A DNA stretch of 60,000 nt from Nematostella vectensis (GCF_932526225.1 NC_064036.1:19554953-19614952), one strand, 5' to 3'. Positions 26,380 through 36,916 are shown, counted from the first letter of the stretch. Notes: generated by a model from the sequence alone, not told the origin. A program made the numbers and translations.

Positions 26380-29300
26380 ATGTTGATTGCTTATCAAACT
26401 AGTGTAACAAGTTTTATTTTCCAACTTTTTTTGGGCCTTTGGTACCCGTTTACTAAGAATGAGTGTCCCCATCATTTTCCGGTCTATAAGGCTTTGGACT
26501 GGGTCAGCGGCACCTCCACGGGTTGCCCCACGTTAGAATTTGTCTGTCTGTTTTTGTCCAACGTTCAATTTCAAGCCTATCTTGCGGCCGGCATGTGGCC
26601 TATTACATCAGCTAAATGGCAGTCCTTATTCCTGGTGTGTTGGTGGCCCTGTTTTATCATCATCTGGCCTTGTTTTAGTCAAGATCATGGGTTCCCGAAT
26701 CCGAGTGCTCATGTCCGCCATCTTGGAAATCCGATACGTTCTCTGAGCTCGAGAAGGGTTTATGACAGCGCTACGCTGAAGTCAATTAGGAAAACACAAC
26801 CCAAGCAACGTATTGATAAAGAACTGTGGCTTCGTTTGAAGGATCTAGGCATTAGAAAACCTTTTAGATCCTCTCGTAAGTCCCGAGTCAACCGTTCGGA
26901 TGGTCTCCCTGTGCCTGAGACCACAGGTACCCCATCAGTCGATGATGTCGCTGCTGGAACTCTTAAAGCTTCAATTCCTAGTTTGGTTTACAGTAATATC
27001 AGATCAATTCAACACAAGATCGATGAGCTTCAAACTGTTGTTAATCTCAATAGACCCCAAATCGTCTGCATCACTGAGTCTTGGCTGCACCCTGACATCC
27101 CGGATGCTGCAGTTAACCTCCCCGGGTTTTCGTGCTTCAGGCGCGATAGAACACACACGTCTGGTGGTGGTGTATGCGTTTACGTTGACTCTAACATCTC
27201 GTGCACAAGACTGTCTGACTACGAATCACAGGACATCGAATCGATATGGATTGATGCTAGACCACGCAGGCTCCCTCGCAAAATCTCCAGGATATTACTT
27301 GGATCTGTATACCACTCCACTAGTTGTGGCGAGGTTGAGAACTGTAGGCTCCTAGAACATCTGCAGTCTAATACTGAGAGCTTCCTACGTAATCATCCAG
27401 AGGGACTTGTTCTTATCTGCGGTGATTTCAATCCCACAAGTACTCGGTTCAGTGTAGTCGCTACAAAGCGTGCTACGGGTCTCTCTCAGATCGTCAAAGT
27501 ACTGACCCGTGATACCGGCATCCTCGACTGGTGCCTTACCAACATGCCTAACTCCTTCGCTCCTGTGTGCCAGCTGCCAAAGATTGGAAGATCCGACCAC
27601 TACACGTTGCTTATAGCGCCTATTCTGAGGTCTCTCAAACCTAGGGCTAAGACAACTATTTGGAAACGTGACCTCCGGCCCAGTAAGATCCGGGACTTTG
27701 GCTGTTGGATAACGCAGCAGCGCTGGACCGAAGTATTTGACAAACAGCTGGTCTCTGAAAAATTCCAGGCATTTTCGGATGTTTTGTATATGGCTGTCGA
27801 TAAGTATCTCCCTCTCAGGAAGATATCGATTTGCAGTAGTGATAAACCGTGGGTATCCAATAAGCTCAAGTACCTTGTTTCCAAACGCCAAAAGGCATTA
27901 CATCAATTTGGAAATGACTCACCGCAATTCAAAATGTACAGAAACTCTGTTCAGGAAGAGTGCAAAAAAAGCAAAGCCTCTTACTATAAGACCAAAGTCG
28001 CCAAACTCAAGAATACCAATGTGAAAAGGTGGTGGAAAGAAGTCAAGGGTCTATCTGGGGACAGCGGGTCTTCACGTGACTGGTCTCAACAGATGTTGTG
28101 TGACGACATTCCAACAACCTCTGACCTAGCTACTAGATTTAACAATTTTCTCGGTAGTTTAACTGCGCACTTTGAACCACTCCCGCCTCAAGCACCTGGG
28201 TCATTCTACCAGGTCCCTGATGATCTGTTGATCGATAATAGGCGTGCGTACCAGGCCCTCCGCCAGGTGAAAACCAACAAGTCATCTGGTCCTGATCCAA
28301 TTCCAGCTAGGATCTGGAACACCTTTGCAATCGAACTCGCTCCTGTGGTTTGCGATCTATACAATGCGTCGCTCATTCAAGGATACGTCCCTTCTCCACT
28401 AAAGCAGTCTGAGATCTCGCCCATCCCCAAGTGCCCCCGCCCTAAAGTAGTCGAAGATGACCTACGGCCGATCGCCTTGACATCACAACTCGCCAAGGTA
28501 CTGGAAGGGTTTACGCTTCAGCCACTATTCCATCAAGTGCTACATCAACTGGACTGGTTACAGTTTGCAGTTGCTGGGAAGTCTACTACTGAAGCGCTGG
28601 TCTATGTGATGCACATAATTTTCGAGGCTCTCGACAAAGGGGACTGCTGGGTCAGACTGTTTTTTTCTGACTTCAGTAAAGGCTTTGATTTAGTGGACCA
28701 TAACGTTCTAATAGCAGAAATGAGTCACCTAGGTGTCCATGAATGTATCATTCGATGGGTGTCGTCATTTGTATCCAACAGGAGTCAGTATGTTAAGATA
28801 AGGGATTCACGCTCCCATGTAATATCACCTAAGGGAGGAATCCCACAGGGCACCAGGCTAGCTCCGTTACTATTTGCAATATTGGTGAATAGGTTAGCGC
28901 GCGACTGGCAGTATCGCATCAAGTATGTAGATGACGCTACAGTTTTTGAAATTGTTCCAAGAAATTCTCCTAGCTACCTTCCGTTTGTTGCGAATGACAT
29001 AAATAGCTATGCCCTTGCACGCAATATGCGCCTTAATGCCAAGAAATGCAAAGAAATGGCCATGTGCTTCCTTACTTATAATTCTACTGAGCTTGCTCCT
29101 ATGCTCATAAATGGTTGTGTTATTGAGCGCGTGGATTGCTATAAGTTGCTTGGTGTCCACATCACCAGTGACTTCTCGTGGAATACTCACTGTGATGCTA
29201 TCGTGAAGAAGGCCACCAAGCGTTTGTATGCAATCCGTGCGCTCAAGAAAAGCGGTCTATCATCAAACGACCTTATTCAAGTATACTGTAGCACAATGAG

Positions 29301-29652
29301 ACCTGTGCTTGAATATGCCTCGCCTGTCTGGTCGGCATTGCCAGAGTACTTGGTAGAGTTAGTGGAATCGGTCCAAAAAAAAGTGCTGCGCATAGTGTTT
29401 CCAAACCTCTCTTACCATGAGGCATTATCACACGCTAAATTGGAAACACTATGCCAGCGTAGAGAAACGGCATGCATCGCTCTCGTGGCAAAGGCCAAAC
29501 GCGGAGGCCCCCTTAAACGCTTAATTCCTATTCCTGTAGCAACGCACCATGGGTATGGTTTACGGTCCGGTACGGCGTCTGTTGTCCCCATCTGCGGCCG
29601 TACGAATAGGCTCAACAATTTCTGTACTTATCGTTATCAACAAGTTATGTAA
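26380..29652 (+). CDS. CR1/L2-like non-LTR retrotransposon ORF2 (endonuclease-reverse transcriptase), copy 1
   Basis: 1,090 codons, uninterrupted. The first 200 residues are unlike known domains and may partly be 5' UTR read as protein. An APE-type endonuclease follows (about 201-410): SNIRS, ITESWL, CGDFN and the terminal SDHYTLL, all catalytic landmarks. The reverse transcriptase (about 590-900) has SSGPDPIPARIW, FSDFSKGFD, GGIPQGTRLAPLLF and YVDDA, a variant of the (F/Y)xDD box. The C-terminal region has WNTHCD and SPVWSALPEYL, usual in this clade. No ORF1 is seen upstream, as in many 5'-truncated copies. The intact frame suggests recent activity. Confidence 0.92.
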   Translation: MLIAYQTSVTSFIFQLFLGLWYPFTKNECPHHFPVYKALDWVSGTSTGCPTLEFVCLFLSNVQFQAYLAAGMWPITSAKWQSLFLVCWWPCFIIIWPCFSQDHGFPNPSAHVRHLGNPIRSLSSRRVYDSATLKSIRKTQPKQRIDKELWLRLKDLGIRKPFRSSRKSRVNRSDGLPVPETTGTPSVDDVAAGTLKASIPSLVYSNIRSIQHKIDELQTVVNLNRPQIVCITESWLHPDIPDAAVNLPGFSCFRRDRTHTSGGGVCVYVDSNISCTRLSDYESQDIESIWIDARPRRLPRKISRILLGSVYHSTSCGEVENCRLLEHLQSNTESFLRNHPEGLVLICGDFNPTSTRFSVVATKRATGLSQIVKVLTRDTGILDWCLTNMPNSFAPVCQLPKIGRSDHYTLLIAPILRSLKPRAKTTIWKRDLRPSKIRDFGCWITQQRWTEVFDKQLVSEKFQAFSDVLYMAVDKYLPLRKISICSSDKPWVSNKLKYLVSKRQKALHQFGNDSPQFKMYRNSVQEECKKSKASYYKTKVAKLKNTNVKRWWKEVKGLSGDSGSSRDWSQQMLCDDIPTTSDLATRFNNFLGSLTAHFEPLPPQAPGSFYQVPDDLLIDNRRAYQALRQVKTNKSSGPDPIPARIWNTFAIELAPVVCDLYNASLIQGYVPSPLKQSEISPIPKCPRPKVVEDDLRPIALTSQLAKVLEGFTLQPLFHQVLHQLDWLQFAVAGKSTTEALVYVMHIIFEALDKGDCWVRLFFSDFSKGFDLVDHNVLIAEMSHLGVHECIIRWVSSFVSNRSQYVKIRDSRSHVISPKGGIPQGTRLAPLLFAILVNRLARDWQYRIKYVDDATVFEIVPRNSPSYLPFVANDINSYALARNMRLNAKKCKEMAMCFLTYNSTELAPMLINGCVIERVDCYKLLGVHITSDFSWNTHCDAIVKKATKRLYAIRALKKSGLSSNDLIQVYCSTMRPVLEYASPVWSALPEYLVELVESVQKKVLRIVFPNLSYHEALSHAKLETLCQRRETACIALVAKAKRGGPLKRLIPIPVATHHGYGLRSGTASVVPICGRTNRLNNFCTYRYQQVM

Positions 29653-29743
29653 ATGTAAGGATGTATTATATATATACTGGCTGCCCTGTAATTCAGCTTT
29701 CGCTGCAATAGGGTTAATAAACACATTATTATTATTATTATTA
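29653..29743 (+). repeat. LINE 3' end with (ATT)n tail
   Basis: A short 3' UTR ends in six ATT repeats (29725-29743) instead of poly-A, as usual for CR1/L2-type elements. The other copy has eight repeats (45545-45569). Confidence 0.8.
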
Positions 29744-30128
29744 AGGCTCTAGATTATTGGTAAAACCAAAAAATTCTTCATCATCGCTTTTAAACAGATT
29801 CGCCATTATACAAATTGCCAACATAAAACTTCACAGCTGAATACCTCGCTTGTTTTGTATGAGCACCTACTCATTATTATGCACCGATCGAAAGCTTATT
29901 CTGTCCTCTGATTGGTTAAGACACAAAAGAAATATTTGCTGTTGTTTCCTACGTATTCTGATTGGTTGAATGCACCACAGTCACTGAGTGCCGAATGGCA
30001 CTCTTAGGAAATAACCGCATAATCAAGAGAGTGCCAAATGGCACTCTTAGGAGTGAAAGGGTTAAGTGGAAACATCTTAGGGTCCTGACCCCGTACACAG
30101 TTCTGCTCAAGGAGAATTGATCTCTGTT
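29744..30128 (+). promoter_or_regulatory. Upstream region of methyltransferase copy 2 with CCAAT motifs and two hairpins
   Basis: This sequence, not the PSMC2-side flank, precedes methyltransferase copies 2 and 3. Two TCTGATTGGTT motifs (inverted CCAAT boxes, ATTGG at 29911 and 29961) and two similar palindromes, GAGTGCCGAATGGCACTC (29986-30003) and AGAGTGCCAAATGGCACTCT (30028-30047), lie 110-245 bp before the ATG. Promoter function is inference; the palindromes may instead be the end of an unseen MITE. Confidence 0.45.
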
Positions 30129-30155
30129 CCGTTGTTTGCTCAAGAATCTGACTAA

Positions 30156-31091
30156 ATGACTCTTAAACGCAGCCGTACTAGGACCCCTAGATGGTCTAGT
30201 CTATTTTCTAGGCGATGCATTATTGTAAGTGCAATTCTAACTCTGGTCTTCTTGATTTTTGTATCTTCGCAAATTCGTCTTGATCTGGAAGAAAAGTCGT
30301 TCTTTCGCAAGATCAAACTGGTAAAGCATAGCTGGTTTGAGCGGCAATATGTCGGTAGTTGGATCCAGGGTAAGCTCTTGGCGATGAAATGGGAAAGCTA
30401 CGTGGACGCCTATTGCAAACAAGGCAAAAGTCTTGCCTTAGGGGGGGGCTATACTAAAGACGACTATCTTGACTGGACGGTCGAAATTGCAGAACAACTT
30501 GGCTTCAAAGATGGTCACTCTATTTTCGATAATGGATGTGGCTGTGGGGCATTTCTGGTTGCATTTAATCTCACATACAATAACGTAAAAGTCGGTGGCT
30601 TGGATCTGAGCAACGGTGCAATTACATTCGCAAAGGAGACATTCCCTCAGTTCAAAGATAATTTCAAGGTTGGAAGTGTTGAAGACTTGTCCTTTGTTGC
30701 CACAGAAACATTTGATCACGCCATGACGTTCTTTACATTTCCGTATGTGAGCCCAGAAGTACAGTGCAAGGCAGTCAAGGAGATGGTCCGAATTGTCAAA
30801 CCAGGGGGGACACTCTATGTAGGCCATAACCTAGAGAGCGACTGTTTTAAGAATCACATCGGTATCTACACCCTCCCCCTGTGTTTCTGGAATGAGCAAT
30901 GCCTTGCAGGAAGTGATGACATTGAGGAAATTTATTATATCAAAGAAAGGGACCTGTTTGGTGTTGTGAAATACTGTCCTGAAAAAAGTGCAGTCTTTAT
31001 CCGTAAAAAGGGCGTAGAGAAGCAACTCAAACAACATGCAGGAAAGTACTATTGTGATAGCAAGTTTCCCCCTTCAGGGAGAAAAAATTGA
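30156..31091 (+). CDS. Membrane-anchored methyltransferase, copy 2
   Basis: 311 aa; same domains as copy 1, with Ser at residue 6. The protein is identical to copy 3. Its 5' flank is the LINE-distal sequence 29744-30128, and its 3' flank switches to the Ngaro-like element 52 bp after the stop. Transcription start and polyadenylation must therefore differ from copy 1 if it is expressed. Confidence 0.85.
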   Translation: MTLKRSRTRTPRWSSLFSRRCIIVSAILTLVFLIFVSSQIRLDLEEKSFFRKIKLVKHSWFERQYVGSWIQGKLLAMKWESYVDAYCKQGKSLALGGGYTKDDYLDWTVEIAEQLGFKDGHSIFDNGCGCGAFLVAFNLTYNNVKVGGLDLSNGAITFAKETFPQFKDNFKVGSVEDLSFVATETFDHAMTFFTFPYVSPEVQCKAVKEMVRIVKPGGTLYVGHNLESDCFKNHIGIYTLPLCFWNEQCLAGSDDIEEIYYIKERDLFGVVKYCPEKSAVFIRKKGVEKQLKQHAGKYYCDSKFPPSGRKN

Positions 31092-31143
31092 GCAAATTTA
31101 TTTTCAGAAGTGAACAAAGTAAAATTATTGATTTATAACTACT

Positions 31144-31579
31144 AATTCCTCAACCCAACATAAACCACTGACACTGTTTTGTGTTTGGCATAAGAGAAGT
31201 TTATTATAAAATCACTACAAACTGATAAATGAAAAACTAAAATAATAATAATAAACCTCTCTGCCACCCTTCACACAAAGCCCAGGGTGGGAGGGCGGGA
31301 AAAATATGAGCTTGATATATAAACGTTGAAAAGAACAAAGAATTATAGCGTGAAGCTGTGAACGTGTGCTAGCAATCAAGACTAGAGATAACTGAAATAC
31401 AATATGCTGGCTTGAGCAATTAATCCCTTTAAGCTAGGTGCCCAAAGGGGGGTAAATTCCTCAACCCAACATAAACCACTGACACTGTTTTGTGTTTGGC
31501 AAAAGAGAAGTTTATTATAAAATCACTACAAACTGATAAATGAAAAACTAAAATAATAATAATAAACCTCTCTGCCACC
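31144..31579 (-). repeat. Split direct repeats at the 3' end of the Ngaro-like element
   Basis: A 125-bp sequence occurs at 31144-31268 and again at 31455-31579 with one mismatch (CATAAG/CAAAAG), separated by 186 bp. This matches the B1-A2-B2 layout of split-direct-repeat YR retroelements; the matching A1 copy would be at the missing 5' end. In unit 3 the pair is at 46970-47094 and 47281-47405. Confidence 0.8.
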
Positions 31580-32321
31580 ACACCACCGGCCAAACAACAA
31601 AACAGTGCAGAAGGCCTAACTACTGGCCTGAATGGAAGCACGTAGCTGGGAAGCAAGCGCCAATTTTGATTGATTACTAAATTCTAAATACAATTTGTAA
31701 GAGTCACTAGCCCAATCACCATACAACTGTATCAATTCCCCTGGTACTCCGTGGTTAAACGCCCAAGAGGCACAGCCGCGTCGAAATGAGTGACCCCGAT
31801 ATGAGTCAGCATGAGCAACCCCCACTGAGCAAAGCGCCAGACGAAATTCGGTAACAAAACGGGACTTCGTCAAAGCAAACGGGCCTGAATGACCAAGCAA
31901 TAAAAACAGCGGTTTGCGTGCAGAAGCGGGTACCAGGCGAATCATGTTGTTATAGGCAGCGACCGGACATAATAACGAGCCTGGAATACGTAACAGAGGA
32001 ATGTGTAATCGACGCTGACCGAACTGAATAGTTTTGTATGCTTAAACGTGACGATAAGCCCGTGTTCGTTACACAAAACATCACCCCGTGTGAGATCGCG
32101 GGTAGGATTAAATGCCTTAATAGAAAGCGGTACGATATTAGCTATACGCGCCATAAGAAAAAATGCAAAGAGAAATGCGCAATACAATGTAGAAGAGTTA
32201 GCATCATGTTGAAAATCTACTGTTCGCGCAACTAGCAATAAAAGGCTAGGAGTTACCGGTGGAGCCCTCTGAGGTACATGTGGTATCCTACGGGAAACTC
32301 CCCGCAGGGCTAGGGATAAAC

Positions 32322-33122
32322 TTCCCTGCTAGCAGAGGCCTCTTTTCTCTGTATTTCGCTGGGCTGGAGTTCGCGAGGAAAAGATACCTCTGCCATGGGT
32401 CGAACCTGTTTCTGTTGCGCATGCGTGAGCGTTAATAAGCGACCGACGTGCCAAAACCCGTACCATCGCGCGAAAGCTGTCAATATGCTTTGCATGGGTT
32501 TAGTCGGAAATCATGAATCAAACTCCGGTTAGTTCTCCTCTTCGAAAAAAAAAAAAAAAACAACTGTTCAATTTCAATCACCTAAAACGTCACTAAAAAG
32601 ATTGAGCAACAAACGCAGCAAAGACGAGTTTTGTCTTGTTTGTGGGATTAATTTCAAGACATCTGGGCAGGCGAGTTTCTTCAATGTAAATATCGCACAG
32701 TTGGATTCGAAGAAAATGTTACAAAACTTTTTGGTAAAATTAGATCAGCTATTCCCAGAAGAATATGCAAAACCTTTAAACGGAAGATTGACTCGTTTGT
32801 CAAAAGAGAGAAAATTCTGAATGAAGATAAGGCATTGAATGGCTTCTTTTTATAATTCGTCGCGTGATATTTCTACGGAGGACGCCGTTTCGAATGCGGG
32901 CTTATTATCCGGCAGCGGATATACGTTTCATGCATGCGCTAGTCATTGTAGGCTCAAAATAGTGGCCAGTAATTAATGAACGGAGCATGCGCTCTGGATC
33001 TCGTCCACGATCATGGACGGCGGTTTGATCAAACGAACGTGCGACCCATGGCAGAGGTATCTTTTCCTCGCGAACTCCAGCCCAGCGAAATACAGAGAAA
33101 AGAGGCCTCTGCTAGCAGGGAA
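32322..33122. mobile_element. 801-bp MITE with perfect 81-bp TIRs and 9-bp target duplication, copy in unit 2
   Basis: The ends are exact inverted repeats of 81 bp (32322-32402 and 33042-33122), starting TTCCCTGCTAGCAGAGGCCT. The flanks are GGGATAAAC on both sides (32313-32321 and 33123-33131), a 9-bp duplication. Long TIRs plus a 9-bp duplication suit Mutator-like (MULE) elements. It sits inside the Ngaro recombinase gene. No transposase; the interior encodes a small zinc-finger-like fragment. Confidence 0.92.
32602..32820 (+). pseudogene. Zinc-binding domain fragment inside the MITE, copy in unit 2
   Basis: 72 codons opening with FCLVCGINF (a CxxC knuckle). In the next frame over, the same DNA continues with ICKTF followed by a basic helix; in unit 3 the equivalent is ICKTC, giving a second CxxC. 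The two halves are out of frame, so this looks like a captured, decayed piece of a gene with two CxxC pairs. I cannot name the gene. Confidence 0.45.
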
Positions 33123-33419
33123 GGGATAAACTAAAATCCTTAGTAAATGCATAGTCATAACCGGCGAAAAGATGTAATAACTTGACCCCACTTAAATAAT
33201 TACGAATCGAAGGTGGTGCAATCGAACGACTTAAAAACTGTACATAAAGACAGACCGTATCTATGTCTGCTGGTAATGGAGTCAAGTCAAAATATAAGCA
33301 AAATAGAAAAAAGGCCTTAAATTGAGTCTTTAAATTACTATATGTCCCTGTGCTATAAGCAGCTTGTAATGTCTGTCGTAGATCCTTTTGCAGAGAGGCC
33401 AAAGCCGAGGAATCGTGAC

Positions 33420-34556
33420 AGCAACCTGATTGTCACAGCGCACGGTTAAACGGAGTCCCGTCCACCGTTGACCCCACAACTTAAGCGCCACCACAATAGT
33501 GAGAAGTTCCAAACAATTTATATCGAGGGACTGAGCAACAACCACATCCGGAAATGAAGCGTGGAAATATTCATTGTCACAAACGCCTCCACAACCAACC
33601 AGGCAAGCGTCTGTAGAAAAACTTCCCCCGGAGAACTCCAAGAGGTAGTTTTTATCATAGATACTCCGTTGTATTCCCGCAGGAAATGACACCACCAAAT
33701 AATATCCTTGCGAAATTCCGCGGTTAAATTAACGTGAAGATGATTGTATTGAACCGTTCGTAGCAGACTTAATAAGCGCGAGATAAACCCGACTCTGACG
33801 AACACACTTTGAAACAAACACAAGTTTGCCAACTAGGGATTGTAACTCCCGTTTGCGAGCAGTTTTGCGGTTCCTCCAATCATGTAAGAGAAGCTCTAAC
33901 TCCGCTAGCCGCTCAGGACTAACTGACAACGTAAATGAATTCGTGTCTACCATCACTCCCAAACACAGCATGAGCGATGAAGGCGGACAAGCTTTGGAAA
34001 CAGATTCGATCAGTCCCAGAGAGGAGAGAAGAGTCCCCAACTGCTCAAAATCGGAAGTCGCAGAGCTAGCCTCAGAAGCCCCAATGAAATCATCCAAATA
34101 ATTAAATAAAACTTTTCCTTGCTGTCGATGAATCCAAGCTACCGCTGAGGTGGCGCGCTGACATGCCTGAGCAGCAGAGCGTAACCCCATAGTTAAAACA
34201 GTGTCAAAGTAATAATGTCCATTCCAAATATACCCAAGTAAACGGTAATCGCCGGGATCCACAGGAAACTGCCTATACGCCTGCCGCAGATCCCTCTTAT
34301 AGAGAAAACAACCCGGGCCAAACTGCACGATCGCTTCCACAATGTCATCTATAGTGGGATAACAAGTCACGAACGGATCTCCCAGAAAACTATCACACGG
34401 AATACCATCATTTACTGAACCGCCCTTAGGCCAGCTCAAGTCCACAATTACCCTACGTTCTTCAGAATCTCGCTTGGGAACCGTGTTCAACGGTGAAGTA
34501 ACAAATCCACCCCCGAAGGGAGGATCCGTAAACGGCCCAGCGACACGACCAAGCAA
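33420..34556 (-). pseudogene. Ngaro-like reverse transcriptase-RNase H, frameshifted
   Basis: The RT starts near 34556 with GRVAGPFTDPPFGGGFVTSP and shows VIVDLSWPKGG, LYKRDLRQAYRQFPVDP, and the catalytic YLDDFIGA. The frame shifts after CVRQSRV to reach FISRLLSLLRTVQYNHLHVN (positions around 33780), then shifts back for the RNase H part (FSTDACLVGCGGVC, CLELLTIVVALKLW, RCDNQVAV). At least two frameshifts make it non-functional. Confidence 0.85.
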
Positions 34557-34558
34557 GG

Positions 34559-34718
34559 TAGACCATGTGACTTTGAGGGGCTCCTGCTCTATAGGGAGTA
34601 GACCATGTGACTTTGAGGGGCTCCTGCTCTATAGGGAGTAGACCATGTGACTTTGAGGGGCTCCTGCTTTATAGGGAGTAGACCATGTGACTTTGAGGGG
34701 CTCCTGCTCTATAGGGAG
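34559..34718. repeat. 40-bp minisatellite, 4 units (unit 2)
   Basis: Exactly 160 bp; same unit as 18551-18920, starting directly at the truncated Ngaro border. Confidence 0.97.
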
Positions 34719-35221
34719 AAAGAACAATTCAGCTCTAAAGGAGTCTTTGAATGAAGAGCAACATTGGTAGAGCAAAGTAACAGTATTTTAAAAGGCTTAT
34801 TCCTTGTTCTTGTTTTCTTTATATTTTTTTTTTTGGATGAAGTATTTCGTTCAGTTTAGTCACATAGTGACTGTGAAACCCAAAATACTTAGTCTGCTTA
34901 GCAACCACACTTAGTGTTGTGCACATCGGGAATCCTAAACCTGTCTTCAGATTTGTGGCTGATGCTTTCCATTACATTCCTGTGGAGTTTCAGAACATTG
35001 GGAGTTAGTTTATAAATGAAAAATTATTGTCCTACCCCATACACTTGATTTTCACAAGTTCAATTTTTTTTTGTTTTTGAGATAACAATATTTCCTAACA
35101 CATTATACTGTCTTTGTCAAATAAACCCTGTATTGTTGCGATTGTGTGACAATAAAATCAAGCAAAACCAGTGGAATTGAAATGTGCCTTCATCAAAACT
35201 GAAGCAGAGTAATGCACCCCA

Positions 35222-35460
35222 GGGGGGGGGGGGGGGGTACACTCCCTTATATGGGCTATACTGGGACGTGCCGTTGGACAGGGTATACATTTTAGGCATG
35301 TCTGTCCTGAACAGGGTATACATTTTAGGCATGTCTGTCCTGAACAGGGTATACATTTCAGGCCTCTGTCCTGAACAGGGTATATATTTCAGGCCTCTTT
35401 GTCCTGAACAGGGTACATGATTTTAAGCAAGGCTGTCCTAAACAGGGCATTGGTTGCCTT
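35222..35460. repeat. G16 tract and ~30-bp repeats (unit 2)
   Basis: Same family as 19421-19620 with a 16-G run and one extra GGCATGTCTGTCCTGAACAG unit. Flanking spacer 35461-36347 is the 3' flank of the CDC42 exon, with no other gene. Confidence 0.8.
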
Positions 35461-36347
35461 GCTAAAACTCGTAACTGCTGATCCTGCCGCCAATCCGATT
35501 GCCTTGCTTTCTTTCACGTGCTAACTAGGGCCCTAAAATTGAGGATGTCGTCCTAAACAGAGTCCTAAAATCAAGGGTGTTATCTTAAACAGTTTGCTTG
35601 ACATACATTTGATGGCACTGCCTCCCAGTCCTTGGAACATCTTTAATAAAACTTTGATTAGAAGACAGTACATTATTTAACAGAATTAAGCTTTTTTTAA
35701 TCAGTACAATGTACACATTTGATTTTGACCTTTAAGCGACATTCAAACATGGTAGATTTTCATTTGAAATTCAAATGCTACATATTTTTTTGTTGGTGAA
35801 TAAAGAACAATACAAAGAATAAAGATTTTCAGCTATGGTCTCTTGAAAGCATACTATAAAATAGAAATTCAAACAACACTCAATTCAATATCATAGAATC
35901 ACTGACATGTCTATGCTTAATAGGCTGTCACATTTTATTCTTTTCCTGAGTTGTTTAGAAAATAAAATAGGACACTGCCTACATATTGTTTTCAAATGAA
36001 AATTGTGACCAATTAAATGCACTTCTTAACAATTTCCTGTGATAAGGTGTTCATGTCAATGCCACAGCATCTAACACTGTGAACTTATATTCTATCCAGC
36101 AAGAATACAAGTACTGTAAATTTTGTGGCAGGATCTATGTTACAAAAGAGCTTCTATGTCAAGGTTGAGATTCTTTTTGTTTCAATTTCTTTCATTAGAT
36201 TGTGCCCCTCCATACATATGTTGGAACTTTTTTTGATCTGGAGACAAACCCCAGTTAGGATAGTACTTCGTGGGTGTACTACTATATGTGCGATACCCAT
36301 GAAGCATAGCATATATAATGTCCAGTTCATTATTAAATGCTGCAACA

Positions 36348-36635
36348 CTAAAGAAGCCGGCACTTCTTCTTCTTTTGAGGCTCTGGGGGTTCTAATGCTG
36401 CCAGAATTGCTTCATCAAACACGTTTTTAAGGCCTTTTTGTGTTAAAGCCGAGCACTCAACATACTTCACCGCTCTGAGCTCTCTTGCAAGCTTCTCTGC
36501 AGCTTCGACTGCGATGGGCTTTTGTTTATTTTTAGACAGCTTCTCTATTGTCCCTTGATCATCACGTAGATCAACTTGGGTACCGACCAAGAGGAAAGGT
36601 GTCTTTGGGCAGTGATGTGTAATTTCTGGAACCCA
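36348..36635 (-). pseudogene. Orphan last exon of CDC42, copy 2
   Basis: Identical layout to 20515-20802: open frame, acceptor and CRLL end all kept, upstream intron cut at 36931 by the piggyBac fragment. Confidence 0.92.
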
Positions 36636-36916
36636 CTGAAAAGAGGATAAATAATTGAGACAATATTCAATTAAGCATCTAGACTTTTCATTACTTGGTT
36701 ACCAAATTAATATATTTTCAATCACTGATAATGATCCTTGTTTAATCCTGGAACAGCAAATGGCCAATCAGCTATCTAAGCCAATAAATAGTTTTTGTTT
36801 CCACTTTTTTGCAATAAAACATATAACTGCACAAAATGGATAATTGATTCCTAAAGGTGGTATGATTTAACTCTTTGCTATTACCAGATAAGAAATTGAT
36901 TTGGAATTCTTTACAG

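Larger units (their letters stand above)
16099..30128. repeat. Segmental duplication unit 1
   Basis: Begins at CCGTTGTTTGCTCAAGAATC, which recurs at 30129 and 45955. Contents: methyltransferase, 40-bp minisatellite, G-tract repeat, CDC42 last exon, piggyBac fragment, DNA transposon, LINE. Unit 1 lacks the Ngaro-like element present in units 2 and 3 and keeps unique sequence at 17125-18550 instead. Confidence 0.9.
31616..33402 (-). pseudogene. Ngaro-like tyrosine recombinase, broken by MITE and frameshift
   Basis: Three pieces in order: 33402-33123 (SAM-like core-binding domain, LQKDLRQTLQAAYSTGTYS and IRNYLSGVKLLHLFAGYD); the MITE; then 32321-31942 (first catalytic Arg in LMARIANIVPLS); then 31945-31616 (HSFRRG with the HxxR pair, GDWAS, and the Tyr in DSYKLYLEFS). 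A one-base shift occurs near 32030, just after FKHTK. All catalytic residues are still visible, but no single frame joins them. Confidence 0.82.
31144..34558 (-). mobile_element. Degenerate Ngaro-like tyrosine-recombinase retrotransposon, 5'-truncated, copy in unit 2
   Basis: Gene order on the minus strand is RT, RNase H, tyrosine recombinase, then a 3' end with split direct repeats. There is no integrase, LTR or methylase domain. That fits Ngaro or PAT-type DIRS-order elements, Ngaro being more likely. The 5' end stops just before the RT domain, at 34558, joined straight to the 40-bp minisatellite. A MITE (32322-33122) splits the recombinase. Several frameshifts make it inactive. Confidence 0.82.

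Noticed and set aside
26380-26980. First 200 residues of the LINE frame as a separate membrane protein (Trp/Phe-rich)
   Set aside because: Continuous with the endonuclease frame and at the usual place of a poorly conserved N-terminus or 5' UTR; no independent support.
32322-33122. The 81-bp inverted repeats as DIRS-type terminal repeats of the retroelement
   Set aside because: They sit inside the recombinase gene and are bounded by a 9-bp duplication, so they belong to a separate nested element.
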